Both the position numbers and the translations under genes were made by a program. A stretch of 64,000 bases of DNA from Acidobacteriota bacterium (GTDB taxonomy: Bacteria; Acidobacteriota; Vicinamibacteria; Vicinamibacterales; CAVVIG01), in the NCBI GenBank assembly GCA_020850715.1, contig JADZED010000080.1, forward strand, positions 194,524 to 258,523, read 5' to 3'. Each line of letters opens with the position of its first letter. Position 1 is the first letter of the stretch. Shown here piece after piece: positions 8,093 through 16,870 of the stretch. The notes below the pieces were generated by a model. It did not search any database and had not been told where the DNA came from. It saw only the letters and a program-made list of their open reading frames with translations.

Positions 8093-9162
8093 AGCCGAGA
8101 CTGCTTGCGTTCCTGATGTGCCCCTGGTGCCGCGCCGATCTCGCGGTGATCCCGTTCGACCTTTCCGCGCCCGGCGACGAGGTGCAGGAAGGCCTGCTCC
8201 AGTGCGTCTGCGGACGCCGGTGGCCGATCGTGAACGGGATCCCGCGCATTCTCGAGGACGCGTTCGAGCTGTTTCCCGACTTCGTCGAGCGGCACCGCGG
8301 GCGGCTGCCGGCGCTGGCCGGCGCCGCCGTCATGCGGGCGGGGGAGGCCGAGGCGATCCGGCGCACCCGCGAGAGCTTCGGCTTCCAGTGGACGCAGTTC
8401 TCGGAGATGGTGATCGACTTCCGGGAGAACTTCCTGAAGTACATCGAGCCGCTCGACCAGTCGTTCTTCCCCGGGAAGGTCGGGCTGGATCTCGGCTGCG
8501 GATTCGGCCGCCACATCTACAACGCCGCGAAGTTCGGCGCCGAGATGATCGGCGTCGACCTGAGCGACGCGATCGAGTCGACCCGCGCCAACACGCGGGG
8601 GATGCCGAACGTGCACCTGGTACAGGCCGACGTCTTTCACCTGCCGATTCGCCACGGCGTCCTCGACTTCGCCTACAGCATCGGCGTGCTGCATCACACG
8701 CCCGATCCCGAGGCGGCGTTCCGCTGTCTGGTGCCGCTGGTGAAGCCCGGCGGCTCGGTGTTCGTCTGGGTCTACAGCAAGACGCGCTCGTTCCTGAACT
8801 TCTGCCTCGAGGCGGTCCGCCGCGTCACGACGCGCCTGCCGCCGCGGGTGCAGAAGGCGGTCTCGCTGGGCGCGGCCGTGGTCGACTACGGCGGCTTCGT
8901 GCTCCCCTACAGGATCGCCGCGTCGATTCCCGGCCTCGGCGCGATGGTGGCGAAGCTGCCGCTGACGGCGCGCCTCGCGCTGTACTCGGTCTATCCGTTT
9001 CAGGTGGTCTACGCCGACTGGTTCGATCGGCTCGCGGCGCCGATCCGCTTCTACTACGACGGCGAGGACATGAAGGGCTGGCTCTCGCGCGCCAGCCTCT
9101 CGGGCCAGCGCGTCTCGCCGACGGGCCTGTTCGGATGGCGCGCTTACGGTGAGCGCGCGTGA
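8089..9162 (+). CDS. Trm112-like zinc-ribbon + class I SAM methyltransferase
   Basis: 357 residues. The first 60 carry a Trm112/YcaR-like zinc ribbon: MCPWCRADL, then CVCGRRWPIVNGIPRI, with four Cys as ligands. A class I methyltransferase domain follows, with motif I GLDLGCGFGRHIYNAAKFG near residue 130 and the post-motif acidic residue in VDLSDA. The aromatic VLHHTPDPEAAFR with a following LVKPGGSVFVWVYS is typical of sugar and lipid methyltransferases. It probably methylates a nucleotide sugar or a glycan terminus in the cytoplasm. The start is GTG 8089, overlapping the previous TGA by 4 bases. The fused ribbon may be a recognition module, as in similar proteins in O-antigen loci. Confidence 0.88.
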   Translation: MKPRLLAFLMCPWCRADLAVIPFDLSAPGDEVQEGLLQCVCGRRWPIVNGIPRILEDAFELFPDFVERHRGRLPALAGAAVMRAGEAEAIRRTRESFGFQWTQFSEMVIDFRENFLKYIEPLDQSFFPGKVGLDLGCGFGRHIYNAAKFGAEMIGVDLSDAIESTRANTRGMPNVHLVQADVFHLPIRHGVLDFAYSIGVLHHTPDPEAAFRCLVPLVKPGGSVFVWVYSKTRSFLNFCLEAVRRVTTRLPPRVQKAVSLGAAVVDYGGFVLPYRIAASIPGLGAMVAKLPLTARLALYSVYPFQVVYADWFDRLAAPIRFYYDGEDMKGWLSRASLSGQRVSPTGLFGWRAYGERA

Positions 9163-10313
9163 CGGCGCTCCGCATGCTGGCGCTGTCGCCGGTGCCCGAG
9201 GAAGGCGCCGGCTGCCGCTTCCGCATCGCGCAGTACATGCCGTCTCTCGCGGCGGCGGGCATCGAGGTCACGCTGAGCCCGTTCTACACGACCGAATTCT
9301 TCCGGCTCGTCTACCAGAAGGGGCGCTCGCTCCGGAAAGCGGCGCTCTTCCTGGAACGCGCGTTCGAGCGTGTGCGCACGCTGGCCGAGCGTGGCCGCTA
9401 CGACGCGATCTTCATCTATCGCGAGGCGTTTCCGATCGGCCCGGCGTTGATCGAGGCCGCGCTGGCCCGCGCGCCGCGGACGGCCGTCGTCTACGACTTC
9501 GACGACGCCATCTATCTGCCGAACACCAGCGAGGCGAACCGGGCGATTGCCGTGCTGAAGTGGCCGGGCAAGGTCAGGTCGATCGTGCAGCGCAGCCATG
9601 CCGTGATCGCGGGCAACGGGTACCTGGCGGCGTACGCCCGCGCGTTCAATCCGCACGTCGCGATCATTCCCACCGTCGTCGACACCGATCTGTTCGTGCC
9701 GCGCGCCGGCGCGGTGGCTGCGGCGGGCGCGCCGGAGCCGTCGCCGCCCCTGGTCGGCTGGATCGGCACGCCGACCACGGCGAGATATCTGGCGGCGATC
9801 GGCCCGGCGCTGCAGGAGCTGGCCAGGACGCATCCCTTCGTGCTGCGGATCTGCGGCGCCGGCGCCGACGTGGACGTGCCCGGGGTGAGGGTCGAGAACG
9901 TGCGCTGGACGCTCGAGAACGAAGTCGCGCTGTTCAACACCTGCGACATCGGCGTCTATCCGCTGCCAGACGACGAGTGGGCGCGCGGCAAGTGCGGCTT
10001 CAAGGCGATTCAATTCATGGCCTGCGGGGTGCCGGTCGTCGCGTCGCCGGTCGGCGTCAACCGCGACATCATCCAGGACGGCGTCAGCGGGCTGCTCGCG
10101 CCGGCCGCGGCCGACTGGACGACGCAGCTGGGCCGGCTGATCGCCGACCCGCAGGCGCGGCGCGCGATCGGGCGCGCCGGCCGGCGCGCCATCGAGGCGC
10201 GCTACTCGCTGCGCGGCACCGCGCCGAGGCTCGTCGAGGTCGTCGTCGAGGCCGTTGAGCGCGCCCGGCAGCCGGCGGCCGCCCGCCTGCAGTCCGCCGG
10301 GGTGTCGCGGTGA
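9159..10313 (+). CDS. glycosyltransferase, GT-B (GT4-like)
   Basis: 384 residues. The N-terminal Rossmann half is marked by LALSPVPEEGAGCRFRIAQY, and YDFDDAIYLPNTSEANR is a motif common in GT4-like proteins of capsule loci. The C-terminal half has LVGWIGTPTTARYL and the nucleotide-binding end GFKAIQFMACGVPVVASPVG followed by DGVSGLLA. It would transfer a sugar to the growing lipid-linked glycan. It forms a pair with the next GT. GTG 9159 overlaps the methyltransferase stop by 4 bases, and its own TGA overlaps GTG 10310. The donor and acceptor cannot be told from sequence. Confidence 0.87.
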   Translation: MTALRMLALSPVPEEGAGCRFRIAQYMPSLAAAGIEVTLSPFYTTEFFRLVYQKGRSLRKAALFLERAFERVRTLAERGRYDAIFIYREAFPIGPALIEAALARAPRTAVVYDFDDAIYLPNTSEANRAIAVLKWPGKVRSIVQRSHAVIAGNGYLAAYARAFNPHVAIIPTVVDTDLFVPRAGAVAAAGAPEPSPPLVGWIGTPTTARYLAAIGPALQELARTHPFVLRICGAGADVDVPGVRVENVRWTLENEVALFNTCDIGVYPLPDDEWARGKCGFKAIQFMACGVPVVASPVGVNRDIIQDGVSGLLAPAAADWTTQLGRLIADPQARRAIGRAGRRAIEARYSLRGTAPRLVEVVVEAVERARQPAAARLQSAGVSR

Positions 10314-11551
10314 GCCTCGCGCGCCGCCGGCGCGTGCTGGCGATTCTGCCGGGGATCTTTCCGTCGACCGTCGTGAACGTCGCCAAGCCGCTGATGCAGC
10401 TCCACGCGGCCGGCGCCATCGAGCTCGACCTCACGCTGCAGTTCGTCGTCGGCCGGCGGCAGCTCGCGCGCGCCGACCTCGTCGTGATGACACACACAAT
10501 CGACCCTGCCTGCGCGGGCGTGCTGGACGACGCGCGGGCGCTCGGCAAGCCGATTCTGTACGACATCGACGAGAACCTGCTCGAGGTGCCCGATGAGCCG
10601 GGCCTGGCCTTTCACAAGGAGCCGGCGCGGCAGGCCGCCGTGCGCCGGCTGCTGCGCCAGGCGGCGCTGGTGCGCACCTATTCGCCGGTGCTGCACCGGT
10701 ATCTCGAGCCGCTCGCCTCGAAGGTCGTGCGCGTCGACGGTCCGGTCGACTGGCAGCTCCTGCCGGCGATCGGCGCCGGACCGGCGGCGGCATCGTCCGC
10801 CGGCCGCGCGCACGTCGTATACGCGACCAGCCGCGTGCCCGATTCGATTGGACCGATGCTGGTCGAGCCGCTGCAGCGGGTGCTCGAGCGGCACGCCGGC
10901 GCGGAGGTGACCATTTGGGGGCCGCGGCTGCCCGGGCTCGACGGCCACCCGCGCGTGTCGCACCGCGATCTCGTCCGCGACTACGATCAGTACCTCGCGC
11001 AGTTCGCGCGGGCCGGCTTCGACGTCGGTCTCGCGCCGATGCCCGACTCGCTGTTTCACCAGTGCAAGACCGCGACGAAGTTCCGGGAGTACGCGGCCTG
11101 CCGGATCGCCGGCGTCTACGCCGACACCGAGATGTACCGCGACTGCGTGGTCGATGGCGCGACCGGCCTGCTGTCGGGTCCCTCGACCGGCGCCTGGGCG
11201 GCGGCGATCGGACGGCTGATCGAGGACGCGGCGCTGCGCCGGGGCATCCAGGATCGCGCCGAGCGCTACGCGCGCGAGCGCTTCAGCGCGGGTGGCGTCG
11301 GGTTCGGCTGGCTGCAGCAGATCGAGGAGGTCGCGTCGCAGGCGGCGGCGCCGGGCGCCGCCGCCGCCCGCGGGGGGGCGCCCGGATCGTTCGCGCGGGT
11401 CGGCGGCATCGTCCGCACCGGCGCGCGCTCCGTGTCGCGCGTGCCCGGGGTGCTGCGGCGTGGCGGGGTGCGGGCGGTGTGGATGCGTACGCGCGCCCAG
11501 GCCGCGGCCTATCGGCAGCTGATGGAATGGGAGCTCAAGCTCAGGAAATAG
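10310..11551 (+). CDS. glycosyltransferase, GT-B
   Basis: 413 residues. It begins with an Arg-rich lead and VLAILPGIFPSTVVNVAKPL, with LYDIDENLLEVPDEPG near residue 85. The C-terminal domain has HVVYATSRVPDSIGPMLVEP and HQCKTATKFREYAACRIAGV near 247-266, equivalent to the E-x7-E donor-binding segment of GT4 enzymes, then DGATGLLSG. The last 70 residues are Ala/Gly/Arg-rich and probably peripheral. It shares its general plan with 9159-10313 (the DIDENL and DFDDAI blocks correspond), so the two are probably distant relatives acting in sequence. The end overlaps or abuts the ABC permease gene. Confidence 0.82.
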   Translation: MSLARRRRVLAILPGIFPSTVVNVAKPLMQLHAAGAIELDLTLQFVVGRRQLARADLVVMTHTIDPACAGVLDDARALGKPILYDIDENLLEVPDEPGLAFHKEPARQAAVRRLLRQAALVRTYSPVLHRYLEPLASKVVRVDGPVDWQLLPAIGAGPAAASSAGRAHVVYATSRVPDSIGPMLVEPLQRVLERHAGAEVTIWGPRLPGLDGHPRVSHRDLVRDYDQYLAQFARAGFDVGLAPMPDSLFHQCKTATKFREYAACRIAGVYADTEMYRDCVVDGATGLLSGPSTGAWAAAIGRLIEDAALRRGIQDRAERYARERFSAGGVGFGWLQQIEEVASQAAAPGAAAARGGAPGSFARVGGIVRTGARSVSRVPGVLRRGGVRAVWMRTRAQAAAYRQLMEWELKLRK

Positions 11552-12339
11552 CGCAGGTGCGCGCCGCGTTCGGCGACGTCGCACGCTCTGCCGGGCTGTG
11601 GCACATCTGGGTGCGGCTCGGGTTGCAGGACGTACGGCACAAGTTCCGCCGTTCGACGGTCGGGCCGGCGTGGATCTTCCTCAACCTCGGGTTTCTCATT
11701 GCCGCGATCGGCGTGATCTACGGGCGGCTCCTCGGGCAGGACATGCACGACTACATCCCGTATCTCACGGCCGGCCTCGTGATCTGGCAGTACCTGACGA
11801 GCTCGGTGAGCGAGGGGGCGCACGCCTTCGTGAACTCCGAGGGCTACATCAAGCAGATCAGCCTGCCGATCTACGTCTACATCTTCCGCTGCCTCGTCAA
11901 CGTCGCCGTGACCGGCGCCATCAGCTTCGCGGTGTTCCTCGTCGTGGCGGCGCTGTACCGGGTGAGGGTCGGTGCGGGCACCCTGTGGGTGCTGCCCGGC
12001 CTGGCGATCCTGATGGCGTGCACGCTGTGCGCGATCGCGATCCTCGCGCACCTGCACGCGCGGTTCCGCGACATCGCGCCGATGGCGTCGGTCGCCATGC
12101 AGATGGCGTTCTACGTGACGCCGATCATCTACCGCGCCGAATCGCTCCACAGCCTGCGGTGGGTGGTCGATCTCAACCCGCTGTATCACCTGGTCGAGAT
12201 CGTGCGGCGCCCGCTCGTGGCCGCCGAGCCCGCCGCGTCGGTGAGCTATCTTGCCGCGGGGCTGCTGCTGGCCGCGCTGGCCGGATCGGCCGCGGGGATC
12301 ATCGCGTACTACCGCCGGCGGATCGTGTTCGCGCTATGA
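11527..12339 (+). CDS. ABC-2 type polysaccharide export permease (Wzm/KpsM-like)
   Basis: About 270 residues with six hydrophobic segments. The N-terminal signature DVRHKFRRSTVGPAWIFLNL is the amphipathic entry typical of Wzm/KpsM/TagG permeases, and FYVTPIIYRAESL with VVDLNPLYHLVEIVRRPL near the C-terminus is also characteristic. With the ATPase at 12405 it would move a lipid-linked or lipid-anchored glycan across the inner membrane. ATG 11527 overlaps the preceding gene by 25 bases; GTG 11557, 5 bases after that gene's stop, is a reasonable alternative and gives 260 residues. Confidence 0.9.
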   Translation: MGAQAQEIAQVRAAFGDVARSAGLWHIWVRLGLQDVRHKFRRSTVGPAWIFLNLGFLIAAIGVIYGRLLGQDMHDYIPYLTAGLVIWQYLTSSVSEGAHAFVNSEGYIKQISLPIYVYIFRCLVNVAVTGAISFAVFLVVAALYRVRVGAGTLWVLPGLAILMACTLCAIAILAHLHARFRDIAPMASVAMQMAFYVTPIIYRAESLHSLRWVVDLNPLYHLVEIVRRPLVAAEPAASVSYLAAGLLLAALAGSAAGIIAYYRRRIVFAL

Positions 12340-12404
12340 GAGCGGCGCCCTCTGTGTCCTCTGTGGCGGCGAGCGCCATTGTCGTGGCGGGCCCAGGTTC
12401 GTAA
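12340..12404 (+). other. 65-base intergenic gap with tandem 9-mer
   Basis: This gap separates the exporter permease from its ATPase, which is unusual in a locus where genes normally overlap. It contains CTCTGTGTCCTCTGTGGC at 12350-12367, two copies of a 9-base unit that differ at one position. I see no stem-loop with a T tract and no convincing promoter. Similar CTCTGTG-rich strings are, from memory, scattered between genes in some acidobacterial genomes, so this may be a degenerate dispersed repeat. Confidence 0.5.
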
Positions 12405-13214
12405 GTGGCCGGCATCATCCTCCAGGACGTCGACCTCGAGTTCCGCGTCGACGCGCTCAAGCACGACACCTTCCGCTCGGCGCTCGTGCGCTTTCTCGGG
12501 CGGCGGACGTCCCGGCGCATCAAGACGCTGCAGTCGATCTCGCTGCGGATCGAGCGGGGCGAGCGGGTGGGCCTCATCGGCCACAACGGCGCCGGCAAGA
12601 CGACGCTGCTCAAGGTGATGGCGGGGATCTACCCGCCGCAGCGCGGGCTGGTCGCGACCGAGGGGCACATCTGCCCGCTGTTCGAGGTGGTCACCGGCTT
12701 CGAGTGGGACGCCAGCGGCTGGGAGAACATCCGGACGCGCGCCCTGCTGCTCGGCATGTCGCCGGGCGAGATCGATCGCCGCATCGAGGGCATCGGGCGC
12801 TTCTCGAACCTCGGCGAGTTCCTCGACATCCCGGTCCGCCACTATTCACAGGGCATGCACCTGCGCCTCGCGTTCGCGACCTCGGCGGCCGTGGAGCCGG
12901 AGATTCTCCTGCTCGACGAAGTGATGGCGGCGGGCGACGTCGCCTTCATCGACACGGCGCGGCGGCGCATGAACGAGCTGATGACGCGCGCCAGCATCGT
13001 CGTCTTCGCGACGCACAGCCTGGACATGCTGCCGCACTTCTGCGAGCGCACCATCCTCCTGCGCCACGGCCGCATCGTGGCGGACGGCCCGACGCGGGAG
13101 GTCGTGCAGCGGTACGAAGAGGCCGAGGCCGAAGCGCCGGGCGCGTTCGCCGAAGACGCGCGGGCCGGGCGCGCGGGCGGAGCGCCGAGCGCCCCGGCGT
13201 CCAGCGCCAAGTAG
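12405..13214 (+). CDS. ABC transporter ATP-binding protein of polysaccharide export (Wzt/KpsT-like)
   Basis: 269 residues. Walker A is GHNGAGKTT at residues 59-67, the Q-loop region is HICPLFEVVTGF, the signature YSQGMHLRLAFA lies near 146-157, Walker B is EILLLDEVMAAGD near 166-178, and the switch His is in FATHS. The TSRRIKTLQSISLRIERGE lead and the LFEVVTGFE segment are typical of Wzt/TagH-type ATPases. The C-terminal 35 residues are an Ala/Gly-rich tail. The carbohydrate-binding extension that lets Wzt recognise a capped O-antigen is absent, which favours a KpsT-like mode. The start is GTG 12405. Confidence 0.92.
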   Translation: MAGIILQDVDLEFRVDALKHDTFRSALVRFLGRRTSRRIKTLQSISLRIERGERVGLIGHNGAGKTTLLKVMAGIYPPQRGLVATEGHICPLFEVVTGFEWDASGWENIRTRALLLGMSPGEIDRRIEGIGRFSNLGEFLDIPVRHYSQGMHLRLAFATSAAVEPEILLLDEVMAAGDVAFIDTARRRMNELMTRASIVVFATHSLDMLPHFCERTILLRHGRIVADGPTREVVQRYEEAEAEAPGAFAEDARAGRAGGAPSAPASSAK

Positions 13215-15059
13215 ATGTCCCGTCTCCTCCGATATCGTCGCCAGATCGCCGTGGCCGCCCACCTGCTGATGGCGATCGCGTCGAATTACGCGGCGTTCCT
13301 GCTGCGGTTCGATTTCGAGATGCCGCCGGTGCACGTGCAGCCGTTCCTGCGCACGCTCCCGGTCCTGCTCGCGGCCCGCGGCGTGGCGTTCTGGGGGTTC
13401 GGTCTCTACCAGGGGCTCTGGCGTTACGCGAGCCTGTCGGATCTGCAGCGGATTCTTGGCGCGGTGGCGTTGAGCTCGGGCGTGATGATCCTGTGGATTG
13501 TCGGCCCCTTCGCCTGGCTGCCGTATCCGCGTTCGGTCTTCATCATCGACAGCCTGATTCTCGTGTGCCTGCTGGGCGGCACGCGGATGGCACGCCGCGC
13601 GTACCGCGAGTTCAGCCGCCTCGAGAGCGAGAAGACCGTGCTGATCTACGGCGCCGGCGACGCGGGCGAGCTGATCGTCCGCGACATGAAGAACAACCGG
13701 TTCTACCTCAGCGATCCGATCGGCTTCATCGACGACGACCGGGCGAAAGTCGGCCGATCGATCCATGGCGTGCGCGTGCTCGGGACGCGCGAGGATCTCG
13801 GGCGGCTGCTCGATCTGCACCGTCCCGACGAGGTGCTGGTCGCGATGCCGAGCGCCGCGCCGCACCAGGTGCGGGCGATCGTGCGCTCGCTCGAGCACTT
13901 CAAGGTGCCCATCAAGACGCTGCCCAACCTGCGCGACGTCCTCGCCGGCCGCGTCGAGGTCGGCCAGATCCGCAGCCTCTCGCCCGAAGACCTCATGAGC
14001 CGGGAGCCTGTGCGGCTCGATCCCGAACCGGTGCGGCGGCTGATCGCCGGCCGCCGCGTGCTCGTGACCGGCGCCGGCGGTTCCATCGGCTCGGAGCTGG
14101 TGCGGCAGCTCGCGCGGTTCGGGCCCTCGCGCATCCTGATGCTCGACCGCTACGAGAACACGCTGTTCGACATCGCCAACGATCTGGCGGCGGGCCATGC
14201 GGGCAGCGCCCACGAGTCGATCGTCGCCGACGTCACCGACGCGCGCCGGATCGAGCGGGTGTTCGAGGCGCACCGGCCGGATGTCGTCTTCCACGCCGCC
14301 GCGCACAAGCACGTGCCGCTGATGGAGGCGAACCCGTCGGAGGCAGTCAAGAACAACGTGCGCGGCACGCGCATCGTCGCCGAAGCGGCCGCGCGCTGGA
14401 GCGCTGGCGAGTTCGTGCTGATCTCGAGCGACAAGGCCGTGAACCCGTCGAGCGTGATGGGGACGAGCAAGCGCGTGTGCGAGCAGGTCGTGCGATCGCT
14501 GAAGGGCGCGTCGCGGACCCGCTTCGTGGCGGTCCGCTTCGGCAACGTCCTCGGGAGCAACGGCAGCGTGTCGCGGGTCTTCGCCGAGCAGATCAGGCGC
14601 GGCGGTCCGGTCACGGTGACGCATCCCGACGTGCGCCGGTATTTCATGCTGATTCCCGAGGCGGTGCAGCTCGTGCTGCACGCGGCGGCGATGACCGGCG
14701 AGGACTGCGTCTACGCGCTCGACATGGGTGAGCAGATCCGCATCCAGGACTTTGCGCGCAACCTGATCCGCCTCTCGGGGTTCGTGCCCGACCAGGAGAT
14801 TGCCGTGCGCTTCATCGGGCTTCGACCCGGGGAGAAGCTCTACGAAGAGCTCGCGGAGGAGACCGAGCACGTCGAACCGTCGGAGATCGCCAAAGTGGTG
14901 CGCGTCCAGGCCGGGACGCCGATGGCGCCCGACTTCGCCGCCCGGCTCCACGCGCTCGAAACGGCTGGCGCGGACGGCCGCGACGAGGAGGTCCTGCGGC
15001 TGCTCGCCGATCTCGTGCCGACGTTCCGTTCGCCGCAGAACATGGCGTCACTCGCATGA
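13215..15059 (+). CDS. CapD/WbpM/PglF-type membrane nucleotide-sugar 4,6-dehydratase
   Basis: 614 residues. Four N-terminal hydrophobic segments (about 10-125) lead into a first Rossmann-like region, VLIYGAGDAGE (about 140-150). The catalytic extended SDR domain starts at VLVTGAGGSIGSELVRQL near 281. The active-site segment is SSDKAVNPSSVMGTSK near 405-420, where Met replaces the usual Tyr of YxxxK, as in WbpM-type enzymes. GLRPGEKLYEEL is near 535. It probably converts UDP-GlcNAc to UDP-4-keto-6-deoxy sugar, feeding deoxyaminosugar synthesis. It is full length for the family. ATG 13215 directly follows the ATPase stop, and its own stop overlaps the next gene by 4 bases. A second, soluble PseB-type dehydratase follows two genes later. 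Confidence 0.93.
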   Translation: MSRLLRYRRQIAVAAHLLMAIASNYAAFLLRFDFEMPPVHVQPFLRTLPVLLAARGVAFWGFGLYQGLWRYASLSDLQRILGAVALSSGVMILWIVGPFAWLPYPRSVFIIDSLILVCLLGGTRMARRAYREFSRLESEKTVLIYGAGDAGELIVRDMKNNRFYLSDPIGFIDDDRAKVGRSIHGVRVLGTREDLGRLLDLHRPDEVLVAMPSAAPHQVRAIVRSLEHFKVPIKTLPNLRDVLAGRVEVGQIRSLSPEDLMSREPVRLDPEPVRRLIAGRRVLVTGAGGSIGSELVRQLARFGPSRILMLDRYENTLFDIANDLAAGHAGSAHESIVADVTDARRIERVFEAHRPDVVFHAAAHKHVPLMEANPSEAVKNNVRGTRIVAEAAARWSAGEFVLISSDKAVNPSSVMGTSKRVCEQVVRSLKGASRTRFVAVRFGNVLGSNGSVSRVFAEQIRRGGPVTVTHPDVRRYFMLIPEAVQLVLHAAAMTGEDCVYALDMGEQIRIQDFARNLIRLSGFVPDQEIAVRFIGLRPGEKLYEELAEETEHVEPSEIAKVVRVQAGTPMAPDFAARLHALETAGADGRDEEVLRLLADLVPTFRSPQNMASLA

Positions 15060-15817
15060 GCGCTCCCAGCATCGATTCCCTCAACGTCCGCATCTTCGCC
15101 GACGGCGCCGAGCTGTCGGTGATGCGCGACATGGCCCGCAAGCCCTGGATCAAGGGGTTCACGACCAACCCGACGCTCATGCGGAAGGCGGGCGTGCGGG
15201 ACTACCGCGCCTTCGCGCGCGACGTGCTGGCGGCGATTGCCGATCGGCCGATCTCCTTCGAGGTCTTCTCCGACGACTTCGACGAGATGGAGCGGCAGGC
15301 GCTCGAGATCGCCTCGTGGGGCCCGAACGTGAACGTGAAGATCCCGGTCAGCAACACGCGCGGCGAGTTCGCGGGTCCGCTGCTCGCGCGGCTGTCGGCG
15401 GCCGGGGTGAGGCTCAACGTCACGGCCGTGATGACGGTCGAGCAGGTCGAGGCGATTGTCGCCAGCCTGGCGCCGGGGCCGCCGGCGTTCGTCTCGGTCT
15501 TCGCCGGGCGGATCGCCGACACCGGTCGCGACCCGGTGCCGACCATGGCGGCGTCGCTCGCGCGCCTGCGCCGGCGCCCGCGCACCGAGCTGATCTGGGC
15601 GAGCCCGCGCGAGCTGCTCAACCTGTTCCAGGCCGATGCGATCGGCTGCGACGTCATCACCGTGACCGACGACATTCTCAGGAAGCTGCCGATCGTCGGC
15701 CGCGACCTGACCGTCTTTTCGCTCGAGACCGTCGACATGTTCCGCGCCGATGCGGTGCGGGCCGGCTATTCGCTCGACGCCGCCGGCGGCGTCGCTTCCA
15801 CCCACGAGCAGGCATGA
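15056..15817 (+). CDS. transaldolase-family protein (FSA/TalC-like)
   Basis: 253 residues with a TIM-barrel aldolase pattern: IFADGAELSVM, GFTTNPTLMRKAG (the strand-1 TTNPT signature), NVNVKIPV carrying the Schiff-base Lys, LNVTAVMTVEQ, VSVFAGRIADTG and TELIWASPREL. All are transaldolase or fructose-6-phosphate-aldolase elements. It would cleave or form a C-C bond with a ketose or hydroxyketone donor in the cytoplasm. Its place between two 4,6-dehydratase genes, with 4-base overlaps on both sides, makes a role in precursor supply for an unusual sugar likely, but the substrate cannot be read. The length fits the small transaldolase classes rather than the 315-residue TalB type. Confidence 0.85.
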   Translation: MSAPSIDSLNVRIFADGAELSVMRDMARKPWIKGFTTNPTLMRKAGVRDYRAFARDVLAAIADRPISFEVFSDDFDEMERQALEIASWGPNVNVKIPVSNTRGEFAGPLLARLSAAGVRLNVTAVMTVEQVEAIVASLAPGPPAFVSVFAGRIADTGRDPVPTMAASLARLRRRPRTELIWASPRELLNLFQADAIGCDVITVTDDILRKLPIVGRDLTVFSLETVDMFRADAVRAGYSLDAAGGVASTHEQA

Positions 15818-16869
15818 TGGATTTGAACGGCGCGAGCATCCTCCTTACCGGCGGCACGGGTTCGTTCGGCAAGCGCTTCGTCAAGCGCGTGCTCGAGCGG
15901 TACCGGCCGGGCCGGCTCGTCGTCTACAGCCGCGACGAGCTGAAGCAGTTCCAGATGCGGCAGCACTATCCGGTCGATCGGTATCCGCAGCTGCGGTTCT
16001 TCATCGGCGACGTCCGCGATCGCGATCGGCTGTATCGCGCGCTCGACAGCGTCGAGATCGTGGTGCACGCCGCGGCGCTCAAACAGGTGCCGACGGCCGA
16101 GTACAACCCGCTCGAGGCGATCAAGACCAACATCATGGGCGGGGCGAACGTGATCGACGCCTCGATCGATCGCAACGTGAAGAAGGTGCTCGCGCTGAGC
16201 ACCGACAAGGCGGCGAACCCGATCAATCTCTACGGCGCCACCAAGCTCTGCGCCGACAAGCTGTTCGTTGCCGCCAACTCCTACTCCGGCCTGCACGGCA
16301 CCCGCTTCGGCGTCGTCCGCTACGGCAACGTCGTCGGCAGCCGCGGCAGCGTGATCCCGTACTTCCTCGCCCAGCGGGCGAGCGGGCGCCTGACGATCAC
16401 CGACCCGCGCATGACGCGGTTCCTCATCACGCTGGATCAGGGGGTCGACTTCGTGCTGGGCAGCCTGGCGGACATGCTGGGCGGCGAGATCTTCGTCCCC
16501 AAGATTCCCAGCGTGCGCGTCACCGATCTGGCGCGCGTGATCGCCCCCGAGTGCGCGCAGGAGGTGATCGGCATCCGGCCGGGCGAGAAGCTCCACGAGG
16601 CGATGATCGGCGAGGACGATGCGCGGCTGTCGCTGGAGTTCGATGAGCACTACGTGATCCAGCCGACGCACGCGTTCTGGAACCACAAGGATTACGCCGA
16701 CGGCCGGCCGTGCCGGCCGTGCGCGGACGGCTTCAGCTACACGAGCGACAGCAACCCCTGGATGCTCGACGAGGTGGAGATCGCGCGGCTGGTCGCGCTG
16801 GTGCACGCCGAGGAGAGCGGCGAGGTCGCGCCGATTGCCGGCGAGCCGCGCTTCGTGGTGGGCGGCTGA
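15814..16869 (+). CDS. pseB: UDP-GlcNAc 4,6-dehydratase (inverting), PseB-like
   Basis: 351 residues, soluble SDR. The NAD motif is LLTGGTGSFGKRFVKRVL near residue 9, then YSRDELKQFQMRQ, HAAALKQVPTAEYNP and the active site STDKAANPINLYGATK with Tyr and Lys near 140 and 144. IGIRPGEKLHEAMI is near 252. This set is characteristic of PseB/FlaA1, which turns UDP-GlcNAc into UDP-2-acetamido-2,6-dideoxy-L-arabino-hexos-4-ulose, the first step of pseudaminic acid synthesis. The C-terminal segment with CRPCADGFSYTSDSN is usual. ATG 15814 overlaps the transaldolase stop; ATG 15817 is equivalent. PseG, PseH and PseI homologues lie downstream. Confidence 0.93.
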   Translation: MMDLNGASILLTGGTGSFGKRFVKRVLERYRPGRLVVYSRDELKQFQMRQHYPVDRYPQLRFFIGDVRDRDRLYRALDSVEIVVHAAALKQVPTAEYNPLEAIKTNIMGGANVIDASIDRNVKKVLALSTDKAANPINLYGATKLCADKLFVAANSYSGLHGTRFGVVRYGNVVGSRGSVIPYFLAQRASGRLTITDPRMTRFLITLDQGVDFVLGSLADMLGGEIFVPKIPSVRVTDLARVIAPECAQEVIGIRPGEKLHEAMIGEDDARLSLEFDEHYVIQPTHAFWNHKDYADGRPCRPCADGFSYTSDSNPWMLDEVEIARLVALVHAEESGEVAPIAGEPRFVVGG

Positions 16870-16870
16870 C

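Noticed and set aside
12846..14951. A 701-codon open frame on the minus strand
   Set aside because: It is an antisense shadow of the ABC ATPase and CapD-type genes. GC-rich third positions remove stops from the opposite strand. Its translation is Arg/His/Glu-rich with no domain.
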